Source: Sphingomonas jatrophae
GTDB lineage: Bacteria; Pseudomonadota; Alphaproteobacteria; Sphingomonadales; Sphingomonadaceae
Assembly (NCBI RefSeq): GCF_900113315.1
Contig: NZ_FOZG01000001.1
Span: 744,001 to 808,000 of the forward strand
Reading direction: 5' to 3'
Length of the DNA: 64,000 nucleotides
Below, piece after piece: positions 7,363 through 16,987 of the stretch. Position 1 is the stretch's first letter. Every line of letters begins with the position of its first letter. The translations under genes and the position numbers were made by a program. Under the pieces are notes generated by a model that worked only from the letters and a program-made list of their open reading frames with translations, searched no databases and was not told the DNA's origin.

Positions 7363-7806
7363 TCAAGGCATGGTAATGCACTTATCCTCCTGCTTTACGT
7401 TTTGAGCTGAAATAATCAGTCGCTGCTCGATAAGCTGACGATCTTTAATCTCGCATTCCCAAATCGTAAGTACTCGCCATCCGAGTGCGATCAGCGCAAC
7501 TTCATGTTGTGCGTCTCGTCTGACAGTCGCTTCGAACTTAGCTAACCAAAATGTCTCCCGAGTTTTGGGTGTGGTGGCTCTCGAGCAACCTTTATGCCGA
7601 TGCCAGAAGCAGCCATGAACGAAAATCGCAACTTTGTGCCGAGGCAGCACTAGGTCGGGCGTACCCGGAAGATCACGACGATGCAGGCGGAAACGGAGCC
7701 CGAGCCGATGTGCGATCTTGCGAACCTGCACCTCTGGGCCGGTGTTTGCGCCCTTAACACGACCCATGTTGGCGCTTCGAGCTTCCGGGCTCAGATGGTC
7801 TGCCAT
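7363..7806 (-). CDS. vsr: Vsr-type very-short-patch mismatch endonuclease
   Basis: A 147-residue protein with the full Vsr pattern: RSANMGRVKGANTGPEV at the N-terminus, the catalytic Asp in GTPDLVLPRHKVAIFVHGCFWH, and the zinc/active-site His-Cys region GCFWHRHKGC. The C-terminal block is WRVLTIWECEI. Vsr nicks T:G mismatches created by deamination of 5-methylcytosine, so it fits beside the C5 methyltransferase at 8768-9847. It is divergent from the NaeI-like gene with 50 bp between starts, so they likely share a promoter region. Confidence 0.95.
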   Translation of the reverse strand: MADHLSPEARSANMGRVKGANTGPEVQVRKIAHRLGLRFRLHRRDLPGTPDLVLPRHKVAIFVHGCFWHRHKGCSRATTPKTRETFWLAKFEATVRRDAQHEVALIALGWRVLTIWECEIKDRQLIEQRLIISAQNVKQEDKCITMP

Positions 7807-7856
7807 GCAGGCTCCTTACCAGTTGGCGGCGAAAAGGTAGTCTGGCAAAGTGGCGC

Positions 7857-8741
7857 ATGGCTGTAGCACCGATAAGCCGGGTTCATCCTGGTCACCCCGA
7901 TCATAATGTGCTGGCGGCATTGGCCGCGGACATCTGGCAGAGGGTTCCAGATCGCCTCGACGTAGAGCTCGGTGAGCGTGCTCTTGACGCGGTAGAATTC
8001 GTGCTTGATCCAGTCAGAACCGGGCGGACCCGCTTAAGTGAGCTCGACAATGTTGAGAAGACCTTTGTGGGTTTGAAGATCGAGCATTTCATTCGAGATC
8101 TTCTTGATGCGCCAAAGGGGGTGCGCGATCTCGTGCTTGGTGGCTATGACGTTGATGTGAAGAACACCGTGGGCGACAGTTGGTGCTGGATGATCCCTCC
8201 GGAGACGATCCGAGAGCAGGGGCCTTGCCTGCTTATCGCGTCAAATGAGCATCAGCGGCGAAGTTGGATGGGTCTAATTCTCGCTCGTGCCGAGTACCTC
8301 GGCGCGCCCAATAGAGATATGAAGCGACGCATTAACTCCAATGCGTTCAGCAATATCTTGTGGCTTGCGAACGGCGTCGAGTGGCCGCCAAACCGTTGGA
8401 CAGGGCTGGATATGGTGCGCTTTCGCCAGCTTAGGAAATTAAAGGTAAGCGGCGCACACAGGGCGGCAGCCTTTTTCAGCGAGAACCTCGGACGCCCTAT
8501 TCATCGCCGAGTAGTTATGGCTCTCTTGCATGATCAACTTGACCCGATGAAAAGGCTGCGTGGAAATGCTGGGGCAAAGGACATCCTAAAGCCGCAAGGG
8601 ATAGCTTTGCTTTCTGGCAACTACTTCAACCCAGTGCTCCAGCAATTAGGGTTGCCTCGGATTGGAAATGACGAACATATGGCGGTCAAGGCGAGTACGC
8701 CGAAACAGATCGGAGTTCTTCGAGCGGTAGGTCAGCTCTAG
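7857..8741 (+). CDS. NaeI-like type II restriction endonuclease
   Basis: A 294-residue protein resembling NaeI from memory of that family. The correspondences are SELDNVEKTFVG (NaeI DQLHKTEKTHCG region), the PD-D/ExK core ending in YDVDVKN (Asp-x-Lys), then WMIPPETI, ANRDMKRR, MKRLRGNAGAKDILKPQGI and a C-terminal LGLPR. Length is close to NaeI (about 317). NaeI cuts GCCGGC after binding a second effector site; the C-terminal half here matches the NaeI Topo/CAP effector domain. Specificity for GCCGGC is inferred. The gene converges with the C5 methyltransferase, and no controller protein is present. Confidence 0.85.
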   Translation: MAVAPISRVHPGHPDHNVLAALAADIWQRVPDRLDVELGERALDAVEFVLDPVRTGRTRLSELDNVEKTFVGLKIEHFIRDLLDAPKGVRDLVLGGYDVDVKNTVGDSWCWMIPPETIREQGPCLLIASNEHQRRSWMGLILARAEYLGAPNRDMKRRINSNAFSNILWLANGVEWPPNRWTGLDMVRFRQLRKLKVSGAHRAAAFFSENLGRPIHRRVVMALLHDQLDPMKRLRGNAGAKDILKPQGIALLSGNYFNPVLQQLGLPRIGNDEHMAVKASTPKQIGVLRAVGQL

Positions 8742-8767
8742 GAGGTGTCGTAAGGCGTCGGGCTTTT

Positions 8768-9847
8768 CTATGCGGCTACTTTTGACTGAACTTCGTTCAA
8801 CAGATCGCGAACAACCTGTGCGATTGCGCTTGCAAGAGCCGGTGGCACTGCATTTCCTATCTGTTTAGCAATCTCTGTCTTGCTACCGACGAATACAAAG
8901 TCATCTGGGAAGCCCATCAGTCTCGCCGCTTCTCGATGCGTAATCGGACGATGCTGCTCAGGATGCAGATAGCGCCCCTTCTCCGGCTTGAAGAACTCCG
9001 TGCGGATAGTAACCGAGGGACGATGCCACCACAGACGACCAAACAAGTCGGTTCCTCCCGACTTCTTTCTGATCCAACACTGAGGTGTGATCTCTGGAGC
9101 AACCCGTTGCAAGTCAAAGCGGTTGCCTCCGGCAGGCACCGCCTTATACCGTGCAACGCTCTTTGCGGTTGGGTTCCGACCAAAATGCAGGTTGAAGGGG
9201 GAGGCTATGGAGCGCGGCTCGGTCCCGACTGGAGCAGGAAGGTCACCGATGGCGTCCCTCACTGTTCTCCAAGCGGGGAGGTTCGACCGACGGTCCGGCG
9301 AAGCATGTGTAGGCAGAGGAGGAAAGACGGGGCTTGATGCCCCTGCCGAACGCCAGCCCAGAATGACGGTTCGCTTGCGGGTCTGAGGCGCTCCATAATC
9401 TGCTGCCTGCAGCACACCGCTAACCGTCTCGAAGCCGAGGTCGCGGGCTCGCATGGTGATTAATTCGTGCTCTGGAGAGCCGCGTAGCTCTGCCACATTC
9501 TCGATAACGAAGACCCTTGCGCCGCTCTGCTCAACCACATCCATAAATGGCTGCCACAAGGCACGACGCGCATCGCCGTCACGGCGCTTGTTCAGCAGGC
9601 TGAACCCCTGGCATGGTGGTCCACCGATAACAACATCAGCAACGGGGACCGAACCGCCATCCCTGATCCATGCGTCGATGTCAGTGCATGAGACATGACC
9701 ACCGAAGTTGGCCGCAAACGTCTTCGTCGCTGCCAAATCGTTATCTACGGACCATACGCTCTCGAACCCTCCACCGAAGCGCGGATCGGTGAAGCCAAGG
9801 GTCATACCGCCCGCACCGGCGAAGAGGTCGATTATGCGAAATGACAT
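8768..9847 (-). CDS. C5-cytosine DNA methyltransferase of the NaeI-like R-M system
   Basis: A 359-residue protein with the C5-MTase motifs in order: motif I IIDLFAGAGGMTLGF at the N-terminus, motif IV GGPPCQGFS with the catalytic Cys, motif VI VFVIENVAEL, motif VIII QTRKRTVILGW, and motif X at the C-terminus (KQIGNAVPPALASAIA). The target-recognition region between VIII and IX is about 100 residues. The ATG at 9847 is preferred over the longer frame because it is preceded by GGAG and begins right before motif I. It converges with the endonuclease gene, giving a tail-to-tail R-M pair. Confidence 0.95.
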   Translation of the reverse strand: MSFRIIDLFAGAGGMTLGFTDPRFGGGFESVWSVDNDLAATKTFAANFGGHVSCTDIDAWIRDGGSVPVADVVIGGPPCQGFSLLNKRRDGDARRALWQPFMDVVEQSGARVFVIENVAELRGSPEHELITMRARDLGFETVSGVLQAADYGAPQTRKRTVILGWRSAGASSPVFPPLPTHASPDRRSNLPAWRTVRDAIGDLPAPVGTEPRSIASPFNLHFGRNPTAKSVARYKAVPAGGNRFDLQRVAPEITPQCWIRKKSGGTDLFGRLWWHRPSVTIRTEFFKPEKGRYLHPEQHRPITHREAARLMGFPDDFVFVGSKTEIAKQIGNAVPPALASAIAQVVRDLLNEVQSKVAA

Positions 9848-10098
9848 GCCTGCTCCGTTGGCACGGTATGAAACAGCCCGAAGAACGCTGCAACGCTTAT
9901 CCGCCTTCTCCAAACCAAGCAATTATGTTCCGCCTATGTTCTCGTCAAGCAAGTTCGAAAAAGCAGTTGCCTTCCGGAAGTGCGGAGGCAATCTGCAGTT
10001 TACAGCGCTTTCGCAAGCCATTCTGTTCTAAAGGGCGATCCTGCGCCAGTTTACAAGCAAGTGCCGCAGAAATCCGCGAAATTCACCAGCTTGGGAAG

Positions 10099-11724
10099 CT
10101 ACCGCTGCGCCTCGAACTCGGCCGTCACCTCATACCTCGGCAAAAGCTCGATCTCTCTCCGCATCGCCGCTGGCGATACGTCTCCGTATCCTTCGCCCTC
10201 GGTTCGCGGCGCATGGCCTTGGATGCGGTCTCTAACCTCCGGGTCCATCCGGACGTTGCGGCTTACCGTCTTAAAACGATGCCGCCAGCCGTGATTGGGT
10301 TGTACGTTGGGATCAGCGACACCGATCTCTCGCACCCAATGGGCAAGGTACTCGCCTACCTTCTTCGAGTGGGGATTTCCCTCCGATCCTCCGCGCTGCC
10401 GTCCCGGATTGAAGAAGAGGTAGCTTGGGTTCGCCGCTGCCACGTCAAGGAAGCCTTGGTCTATCAAATGTGGATGGAGGGCCACCGTGCGAGCCATCGA
10501 CGTTTTTATCCTCCCGGCCTCCGGCGTGATGTGGATCGTCCAAACGCCGTCAACCTCGACGACATCCTTGCCGCGAAGCTGAGTGATCTCGTTCACCCGC
10601 GCCCCGGTATAGGCGCATAGCCACGGTACCCAGCGCCGCGCCAGTGCACGTTCAGGCGAGAGGCGAGGCGGCGGCGGCGTGAGCGTTGCAGCAAGGATCG
10701 TCCTCGCCTCGTCATTGTTCAGCCCGCGCTCGCGCTGGTGGACGCGCTTTGCCCCTCGGACACGTGCGGTAGATGCGGGATTTGTAGCCAGCCTACGGTT
10801 CTCTACCGCCCAGCGGAACGTGGTTTTCAACGCCGAGAGGTAAGTCTCACCAACAGTCTTAGCGCTCAACCCTGTACCGCACTTGCCAGCCTTGTGCAGC
10901 AAATGATCCTTCCACGCGATAACGTCTTCCGGCGTGACCTTGGTCGCATCGTCATGGCCGGAGAATGCCACGAAGGCGGACAGTTGCCGCCGCCATGCCT
11001 TCACCGTCGCTGGCGCGGGTTCCCGCTCGCGTGCATAGCCGTCGAACAAAGCGAGGATGGAGATCGGCGTCTGGGAATGACGTTCCCGCTGGCGCTCCTC
11101 ATCAAGCCGATAACGCTCGGGAGAGAAAGTCTCGTCTAGCACTCGAACCGGATCGCCATTGACCTCCTGTTGGAAGCGTTGGGCCGCCTCGATCTGCCCT
11201 CGGCTCACCAGCTTCGTCAGCCGCCGGTGCAACGGGTTGCCAGCCGCGATCCGCCATCTGAACCGCTCGGTCAACGTTTCGACGATCCAATCGGTCATCA
11301 TCACGTTTTCGCCGCCTATGCGAGCCCCGCCAGCAGCGCTCCGTGCAAGCGCCTCATAATCTCGCGTCAGCGCACCAGCGCGCTGCTCATCGTCGACGGT
11401 ATCCGCCTCCTGAGCCAACCTGCCGACGCGCTCGGCTAACCATTCCCGAACGCCTTCCTCAATCTCCTGAACGCTAGGTTCGTGCGTCCGTTCGAGCACT
11501 TCGGTCGGCGACCGGACGCCGGTAGCGGCCGACAACAAATTTTCGAACTTTGCCAGCTCACGAAAGAGCAGGTGTCGTGCTTCCGCGAGGCTCCCTGTGC
11601 CAAGTGATGTTTGAACCTCCCGACGCCCGCCGAATGCGCCGCGCGCGCGCTCAGGTACGCCACGCCGAAACACGAGCTGCTCTCCTCTACGGTAGAGGTA
11701 ACGATGCCCCTTCACACGCCGCAA
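10099..11724 (-). CDS. Island tyrosine integrase
   Basis: A 541-residue site-specific recombinase. The N-terminus (HRYLYRRGEQLVFRRGVPE, then LGTGSLAEARHLL) resembles the DUF6538-type arm domain. The SAM-like core-binding domain is about 230-320. The catalytic domain shows the first Arg in YTGARVNEITQL (about 370), HGWRHRF supplying His-x-x-Arg (about 478), and the nucleophilic Tyr probably in GEGYGDVS (about 511). Its start is about 100 bp from the 3' end of tRNA-Ser, consistent with integration into that tRNA. It is longer than typical phage integrases because of the N-terminal extension. Confidence 0.93.
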   Translation of the reverse strand: MRRVKGHRYLYRRGEQLVFRRGVPERARGAFGGRREVQTSLGTGSLAEARHLLFRELAKFENLLSAATGVRSPTEVLERTHEPSVQEIEEGVREWLAERVGRLAQEADTVDDEQRAGALTRDYEALARSAAGGARIGGENVMMTDWIVETLTERFRWRIAAGNPLHRRLTKLVSRGQIEAAQRFQQEVNGDPVRVLDETFSPERYRLDEERQRERHSQTPISILALFDGYAREREPAPATVKAWRRQLSAFVAFSGHDDATKVTPEDVIAWKDHLLHKAGKCGTGLSAKTVGETYLSALKTTFRWAVENRRLATNPASTARVRGAKRVHQRERGLNNDEARTILAATLTPPPPRLSPERALARRWVPWLCAYTGARVNEITQLRGKDVVEVDGVWTIHITPEAGRIKTSMARTVALHPHLIDQGFLDVAAANPSYLFFNPGRQRGGSEGNPHSKKVGEYLAHWVREIGVADPNVQPNHGWRHRFKTVSRNVRMDPEVRDRIQGHAPRTEGEGYGDVSPAAMRREIELLPRYEVTAEFEAQR

Positions 11725-11820
11725 GACCTGCCCCTTTTGTAGCAGATTTTATGGCAAGCATTCCCGCAGAAACACTGCAAATCAAGGCCTTTGAGCCATC
11801 TCAGCAGCTTGACGAGGAAT

Positions 11821-11910
<90 letters not shown>

Positions 11911-12023
11911 GCAAGGTCGGCGCGCGGCGTCGGGGACGCCGGGTCAGGGGGGCGCTCCTAGCCAAGCTTTTGCGACTTGCCAAGGGCGCTTGTCCAACTC
12001 GGGCGATGCCCTAAATTGATGGC

Positions 12024-12410
12024 ATGACCGAGACCCACGCCACCCCCCGCCGTGCCCTGGCCGAGCCTGCCCTCGCGGCGCCGGCGATCGCGCATGCGCG
12101 CTTCGCCATCGGCGATGTGGTCCGCCATCGTCACTTCGCATTCCGCGGCGTGATCTTCGACGTGGATCCCGTTTTTGCGAACACGGACGAATGGTATGAG
12201 GCCATTCCGCTCGACATGCGGCCGCGCAAGGACCAGCCCTTCTACCACCTGCTCGCGGAAAACGCCGAATCGAGCTACGTCGCCTATGTCAGCCAGCAGA
12301 ATCTGGAGCATGACGAGAGTGACGAGCCGGTCGATCATCCGGCGCTGGGCGGGCTGTTCGACGGCTATGCCGACGGGCGCTACGCCCTCCGGCGCGAGCA
12401 TCGCCACTGA
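12024..12410 (+). CDS. hspQ: Heat shock protein HspQ
   Basis: A 128-residue protein of the HspQ/YccV hemimethylated-DNA-binding-like family. Diagnostic segments are ARFAIGDVVRHRHFAFRGVI, DVDPVFANTDEWYEAIP, DQPFYHLLAENAESSYVAYV and SQQNLEHDESDEPVDHP. About 25 N-terminal residues are extra compared with enterobacterial HspQ. HspQ is a small cytosolic specificity factor linked to Lon and DnaA turnover in enterobacteria; that role is not tested here. It is the first core gene after the tRNA. Confidence 0.93.
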   Translation: MTETHATPRRALAEPALAAPAIAHARFAIGDVVRHRHFAFRGVIFDVDPVFANTDEWYEAIPLDMRPRKDQPFYHLLAENAESSYVAYVSQQNLEHDESDEPVDHPALGGLFDGYADGRYALRREHRH

Positions 12411-12415
12411 TCGGC

Positions 12416-12440
12416 GGGGCGCCCCTTAACAGGGCGCCCC
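12416..12440. terminator. Bidirectional terminator hairpin between hspQ and gatB
   Basis: GGGGCGCCC (12416-12424) and GGGCGCCCC (12432-12440) form a perfect 9-bp stem with a 7-base loop, placed between the convergent stop codons of hspQ and gatB. There is no long T-run, which is common in high-GC genomes. Confidence 0.65.
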
Positions 12441-12449
12441 ACGGCCGGA

Positions 12450-13949
12450 TCAGCCTGCGAGGGCCTTTTTCAGCAGATCGTTGACGACGGCCGGGTTCGC
12501 CTTGCCGCCCATCGCCTTCATCGTCTGCCCGACGAAGAAGCCGAACAATTTGTCCTTGCCGCCGCGATAATCGGCGACCTTGTCGGCATTGGCGGCCATG
12601 ACCTTGGCGATCTCCGCCTCGATCGCGCCGGTGTCGCTGGTCTGCTTGAGGCCGCGATCCTCGACGATCTTCGCGGGATCGTCGCCGGTTTCCAGCATGA
12701 TCTCGAACACCTGCTTGGCGAGCGTGCCGGACAGCGTGCCGTCCGCCACCAGCGCAAGCAGCTCGGCCCCCTGCCCTGCGCTGACCGGTGAATCCTCGAT
12801 GTCCCGGCCGAGGCGGTTCAGCGCGCCGAACAGGTCGGAGACGAACCAGTTGGACGCGGCCTTGGCCACCTCGGGCTCGGGCTTGCCCTGCCGCGCGGCA
12901 GCCTCGGCCAGCAGGGTCTCGAACCAGCGGGCGTTGGCCACATCGGCGAGGATCACCTCGGCATTGCCCGGCGCGAGGCCGAGTACGTCGCGGTAGCGCG
13001 TGGCCTTTACGTCAGGCAGCTCGGGTAGCGACGCGCGGCATTCCTCGAGGAACAGGTCGTCCAATTCCAGTGGCAGCAGGTCCGGATCGGGGAAATAGCG
13101 GTAATCGTGCGCATCCTCCTTGGAGCGCATCGACCGTGTCTCGCCCTTGTCCGGATCGAACAGGCGCGTTTCCTGAACGATGCTGCCGCCCGCCTCCAGC
13201 ACATCGATCTGGCGACGCGCCTCGCCCTCGATCGCCTGCATGACGAAGCGGACCGAGTTGACGTTCTTCGTCTCGGTGCGCGTGCCGAACGGGTCGCCGG
13301 GCTTGCGGACGGAGACGTTGACGTCCGCGCGCATGGAGCCTTCCTCCATATTGCCGTCGCACGAGCCGACGTAGCGGAGGATGGCGCGCAGCTTGCGCAG
13401 ATAGGCGCCGGCCTCCGCTGGCGAGCGCATGTCGGGGCGGCTGACGATCTCCATCAGTGCGACGCCCGAGCGATTGAGATCGACGTAGGAGCGCGTCGGA
13501 TGCTGATCGTGCATCAGCTTGCCGGCATCCTGCTCGACATGGATGCGCTCGATGCCGATCACCTTGTCGCCCGCATCGGTCTGGATGGCGAGCGACCCTT
13601 CGCCGACGATCGGGTGATAGAGCTGGCTGATCTGATAACCCTGCGGCAGATCGGCATAGAAGTAGTTCTTGCGATCGAACCGGCTCCAGCGGTTGATCTG
13701 CGCGTCGATCGCCATGCCGGTGCGGACCGCCTGCCGGATGCACTCGCGGTTGGGCACGGGCAGCATCCCCGGCATCGCCGCATCGACCAGGCTGACATTG
13801 GCGTTCGGCTCCGCCCCGAAGGCGGTGGAGGCGCCGGAGAACAGCTTGGCGTTGGAGGTGATCTGGGCGTGGACCTCAAGCCCGATGACGACCTCCCACG
13901 CGCCGGTGGCGCCTTCGATACGGTAAGGGGCGGGGCTGGCGTCGGGCAT
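12450..13949 (-). CDS. gatB: Asp-tRNA(Asn)/Glu-tRNA(Gln) amidotransferase subunit B
   Basis: A 499-residue kinase/tRNA-binding subunit of the GatCAB complex, which phosphorylates and then amidates Glu-tRNA(Gln) and/or Asp-tRNA(Asn). Signatures: [12 protein letters not shown] near the start, [35 protein letters not shown] and [10 protein letters not shown]-terminal helical YqeY-like tail ends in a KANPAVV segment. The ATG at 13949 directly precedes the conserved N-terminus; the longer frame upstream is not conserved. gatA and gatC lie further along on the same strand, separated by a plus-strand gene, so gatB is not strictly in an operon with them. Confidence 0.97.
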   Translation of the reverse strand: MPDASPAPYRIEGATGAWEVVIGLEVHAQITSNAKLFSGASTAFGAEPNANVSLVDAAMPGMLPVPNRECIRQAVRTGMAIDAQINRWSRFDRKNYFYADLPQGYQISQLYHPIVGEGSLAIQTDAGDKVIGIERIHVEQDAGKLMHDQHPTRSYVDLNRSGVALMEIVSRPDMRSPAEAGAYLRKLRAILRYVGSCDGNMEEGSMRADVNVSVRKPGDPFGTRTETKNVNSVRFVMQAIEGEARRQIDVLEAGGSIVQETRLFDPDKGETRSMRSKEDAHDYRYFPDPDLLPLELDDLFLEECRASLPELPDVKATRYRDVLGLAPGNAEVILADVANARWFETLLAEAAARQGKPEPEVAKAASNWFVSDLFGALNRLGRDIEDSPVSAGQGAELLALVADGTLSGTLAKQVFEIMLETGDDPAKIVEDRGLKQTSDTGAIEAEIAKVMAANADKVADYRGGKDKLFGFFVGQTMKAMGGKANPAVVNDLLKKALAG

Positions 13950-14086
13950 GATCTCGGGTCCGCTAGATTGGCAACACATCCCCTCTACACAAGCAAGCGG
14001 CCCGCGACAGCAGGGTTGAGTGATTGCGCGCACATCGGAGGCGGCCGCACGCGCTAGAGACAGGGGCGCAACGAGGGAGGATCACC

Positions 14087-14911
14087 GTGGCTAAGACGCA
14101 GACGATCAGCACGGCCAAGACGATCAAGGATGTCGACAAGGCGCTCGCCTCAGCCACGAAAGCCGTCTCGATGCTCGGCATCAAGATCGCGTTCCGCAAG
14201 CCCGACATGAACAAGCTCGCTTTGGCGATGAAGGATGACGAGGAGGCCGAGGTGCAGCTGATCGAGGACGGCCCGAACATCAAGGTCGCGATCGCGGCGG
14301 GCAACTACAAGAGCGTGCTCGGCATCCACAATGTGCTGGCCGAGAAGGATCTGGAGAAGCTCGCCGCGACGCTGCGCAGCCTGCAGAAGCAGGGGTTCGG
14401 CTCGTTCAAGAAGGAGCTGGCCGAGGTCGAGAAGAAGCTGAAGGGCCCCGACCAGAAGGTGGTCGACAAGCTGGACAAGGAAGCCGGTGCGCTCCGCAAG
14501 GTGATCGCGGCGCTCCAAGCGGAACGTGCCGCCATGGCCAAGATGGGCTTTCAGGACATCATGAAGGACAGCAAGCGCAAGAAGGAGTTCGAAGCGCACC
14601 TGAAAAAGGAGATGGCGTTCGAGAGCGTGGAATTCCTGCGCGACATCAACAAGGACGCCGAATATCTCAAGAAGACCTATATCGGCGACAAGGCGACCAA
14701 CCAGATCAACATCAACAGCGCGACCGTGAAGAAGATCATGGCGGGCGCACATCCGAAGATCGCGGGCCCCGAGATCATCAAGCTGCTCGATGGTGACAAT
14801 GTGCCTCGCTACCGCAAGTCGGTCACGGACGCGCTCGATGCCACGATGAAGGCGAAACAGGTGGATCTGGACAAGCTGAACAAGGCGCTCGGCCAAGCCC
14901 TGAACAGCTGA
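14087..14911 (+). CDS. RGS-domain-like protein of unknown function
   Basis: A 274-residue, Lys-rich, highly helical protein without a signal peptide. Residues about 150-260 follow the eukaryotic RGS consensus: FQDIMKDSKRKKEFEAHLKK, EMAFESVEFLRDI, KKTYIGD, NQININSATVKKI, then LLDGDNVPRYRKS. In RGS proteins the equivalents are F..FL..E.S.EN..F, iy..fi, the Asn-Ile-Asp/Asn-Ser-x-T segment, and D.Y.RFLKS. The N-terminal 100 residues form a separate compact region, joined by a coiled-coil-like stretch (about 110-150). The GTG at 14087 is chosen because GGGAGG lies six bases upstream. Neighbours (gatB, gatA) give no functional clue, and bacteria lack heterotrimeric G-alpha, so the partner is unknown. 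Confidence 0.7.
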   Translation: MAKTQTISTAKTIKDVDKALASATKAVSMLGIKIAFRKPDMNKLALAMKDDEEAEVQLIEDGPNIKVAIAAGNYKSVLGIHNVLAEKDLEKLAATLRSLQKQGFGSFKKELAEVEKKLKGPDQKVVDKLDKEAGALRKVIAALQAERAAMAKMGFQDIMKDSKRKKEFEAHLKKEMAFESVEFLRDINKDAEYLKKTYIGDKATNQININSATVKKIMAGAHPKIAGPEIIKLLDGDNVPRYRKSVTDALDATMKAKQVDLDKLNKALGQALNS

Positions 14912-14915
14912 GACA

Positions 14916-14967
14916 CTCGCCTGGCCGGGGCTGCTCTCTTCAACAGAGAGCGCCGCGGCCTGGCGAG
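14916..14967. terminator. Bidirectional hairpin terminator between RGS-like gene and gatA
   Basis: A nested inverted repeat lies exactly between two convergent stop codons. The outer arms are CTCGCC-T-GGCCG and CGGCC-T-GGCGAG; the inner stem is GCTCTCT-TCAAC-AGAGAGC. Confidence 0.7.
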
Positions 14968-14968
14968 A

Positions 14969-16459
14969 TCACCACCAGCGATTCGCGCGCGTGGTAAAGC
15001 CGGCGCGTTCCTCGATCGCAAGGCCGGCATCCAGCACGCCCTGTTCGTCGAGCGGGCGCCCGATGATCTGCAGGCCGAGCGGCAAGCCTTGCGCGTCGAG
15101 CCCGCCCGGCACGCTCATCGCCGGAAGGCCGGCGAGCGATGATGGGACGGTGAACACGTCATTGAGATACATGGCGAGCGGATCGGCCGACTTCTCACCC
15201 AGCGCGAAGGCGGCGGAGGGCGCCGTGGGGGTGAGCAGGAGGTCGCACTTGCCCCAAGCCTCCTCGAAATCGCGCGCGATCAGCGCGCGCACGCGCTGCG
15301 CCTTTGTGTAGTAGGCGTCGTAGAAACCCGCCGACAGCACGTAGGTGCCGATCATGATGCGGCGCTTCACCTCAGCGCCGAAGCCGTGCGCGCGGGTGGC
15401 GGCATACATGTCCTGCAGGTTCGCGCCCTCGGGCAGGTCACGCAGGCCGTAGCGCACGCCATCATAGCGGGCGAGGTTGGACGACGCTTCCGCCGGTGCG
15501 ATGATGTAGTAGGTCGGCAGGGCGTGGCGGGTGTGCGGCAGCGACACCTCGACGATCTCGGCGCCCGCATCGCGGGCCCAGTCTATGCCCTTCTGCCACA
15601 GCGCCTCGATCTCGGCGGGCATGCCGTCGACGCGATATTCCTTGGGAATGCCGATGCGTTTGCCCTTGAGATCGGGCGACAATGATTTTTCCCAGGCGGG
15701 CACAGCCTCGTCGAGCGAGGTCGAATCCTTCGGGTCGAAGCCTGCCATCGTTTCCAGCAGGATCGCGCAATCGCGCACCGTCTGCGCCATCGGCCCCGCC
15801 TGATCGAGCGACGAGGCGAAGGCGATCACGCCGTAGCGCGAGCAGCGGCCGTAGGTCGGCTTGATGCCGGAAATGCCGGTAAAGGCAGCGGGCTGACGGA
15901 TCGAGCCGCCGGTGTCGGTGCCGGTCGCGCCGGGCGCCATCCGCGCGGCGACAGCAGCGGACGAGCCGCCCGACGAGCCGCCTGGCGCCAGCGCGGCATT
16001 GCCACCATCGTTGCGACGCCACGGGCTGAGGACGTTGCCGAATGCACTCGTCTCGTTCGACGACCCCATGGCGAACTGGTCGAGGTTGAGCTTGCCCAGC
16101 ATCCCCGCGCCCGCGCCGAACAGCTTGGACGTGATCGTTGAATCATAGGTCGGCACGAAGCCGTCGAGGATGCCGGAGGCCGCCGTAGTGGCGTAGCCTG
16201 CGGTGCAGAACAGATCCTTGATGCCGAGCGGCACGCCGGACAGCGGCTTCAGATCACCCGAGGCGCGATCCGCATCCGCCTTGTCCGCGGCGGCCAGCGC
16301 ATGGTCCGGCGTTTCGACCAGGAAGGCGTTCAGAGGACGGCCGGAGACTACCGCGGCGTTGAACGCCTCCGCCGTCTCGCGGGCGGAGAAGCTGCCGGCG
16401 CGGAAGCCGTCGCGCAGATCGGAGATGGTGAGGGCGGTGAGATCGGTCATGCTGCTCAT
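14969..16459 (-). CDS. gatA: Asp-tRNA(Asn)/Glu-tRNA(Gln) amidotransferase subunit A
   Basis: A 496-residue amidase subunit of GatCAB that releases ammonia from glutamine or asparagine. The amidase-signature triad is visible: Lys81 in PLGIKDLF, Ser162 in PGGSSGGSS and Ser186 in [10 protein letters not shown]. The 24-residue spacing of the two serines matches known GatA. A second in-frame ATG at 16450 is possible. gatC lies 112 bp upstream on the same strand, with a REP-like palindrome in between. Confidence 0.98.
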   Translation of the reverse strand: MSSMTDLTALTISDLRDGFRAGSFSARETAEAFNAAVVSGRPLNAFLVETPDHALAAADKADADRASGDLKPLSGVPLGIKDLFCTAGYATTAASGILDGFVPTYDSTITSKLFGAGAGMLGKLNLDQFAMGSSNETSAFGNVLSPWRRNDGGNAALAPGGSSGGSSAAVAARMAPGATGTDTGGSIRQPAAFTGISGIKPTYGRCSRYGVIAFASSLDQAGPMAQTVRDCAILLETMAGFDPKDSTSLDEAVPAWEKSLSPDLKGKRIGIPKEYRVDGMPAEIEALWQKGIDWARDAGAEIVEVSLPHTRHALPTYYIIAPAEASSNLARYDGVRYGLRDLPEGANLQDMYAATRAHGFGAEVKRRIMIGTYVLSAGFYDAYYTKAQRVRALIARDFEEAWGKCDLLLTPTAPSAAFALGEKSADPLAMYLNDVFTVPSSLAGLPAMSVPGGLDAQGLPLGLQIIGRPLDEQGVLDAGLAIEERAGFTTRANRWW

Positions 16460-16474
16460 CGGGCTGAAACCTCA

Positions 16475-16560
16475 CCGTTCGGGCTGAGCCTGTTAAAGCC
16501 CTGCTCTTCTTCGGCGCGGAAAGAGGAAGAACTGAGCTTCCGCAAGCTCAGCACGAACGG
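16475..16560. repeat. REP-like inverted repeat pair between gatC and gatA
   Basis: CCGTTCGGGCTGAGC (16475-16489) and GCTCAGCACGAACGG (16546-16560) are reverse complements at 14 of 15 positions. The right copy also contains its own dyad, CTGAGCTT-CCGC-AAGCTCAG. Elements of the form CCGTTCGTGCTGAGC...GAAG are familiar dispersed intergenic repeats of sphingomonads. The unit sits within the gatC-gatA intergenic gap and could form a long hairpin in the mRNA. Confidence 0.6.
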
Positions 16561-16571
16561 AGCGGTGGCGA

Positions 16572-16859
16572 TCACTCGATCACCTTGGGAACCGCGAAAA
16601 AGCCGTGTTCCGCCTGCGGCGCATTGGCGAGCACCTTGTCGCGGATGCCGCCGTCGGTGACGACGTCGTCACGCAGTCGCTGGCGATTGGGGATGACGGA
16701 GGCCATCGGCTCCACCCCCGTCGTATCGACACCGCCGAGTTGCTCGACCCAATCGAGGATGTTGTTGAGCTCGGGCACCAGCGCCTCCACCTCGGCGTCG
16801 GTGACGGCGATACGGGCGAGACTGGCAATCTTGCGGACGGTGATGGCATCGACGGACAT
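16572..16859 (-). CDS. gatC: Asp-tRNA(Asn)/Glu-tRNA(Gln) amidotransferase subunit C
   Basis: A 95-residue subunit that wraps around GatA and helps it associate with GatB. Typical start [19 protein letters not shown], then [15 protein letters not shown] and the C-terminal [15 protein letters not shown], as in other GatC. The length matches the family. Confidence 0.96.
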   Translation of the reverse strand: MSVDAITVRKIASLARIAVTDAEVEALVPELNNILDWVEQLGGVDTTGVEPMASVIPNRQRLRDDVVTDGGIRDKVLANAPQAEHGFFAVPKVIE

Positions 16860-16987
16860 GCCCCGCGGCTAGCAGAGGGGTTGATGGCCATGCAACCACC
16901 TCCTGTGCCGCATGGACACGGGCGGCGGGGCCGCTATTCCCGCTGGAACCCTTCAGGGTTATGCTGCATTGCACAAAGGAGAGCCGG

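Noticed and set aside
9848-10098. Possible small gene between the methyltransferase and the integrase
   Set aside because: Only short unconserved frames; the short repeats of CAGTTTACA are too weak to name.
12990-14057. Long open frame on the plus strand opposite gatB (316 codons)
   Set aside because: Composition is the mirror of gatB codons in a GC-rich genome and no family features are present.
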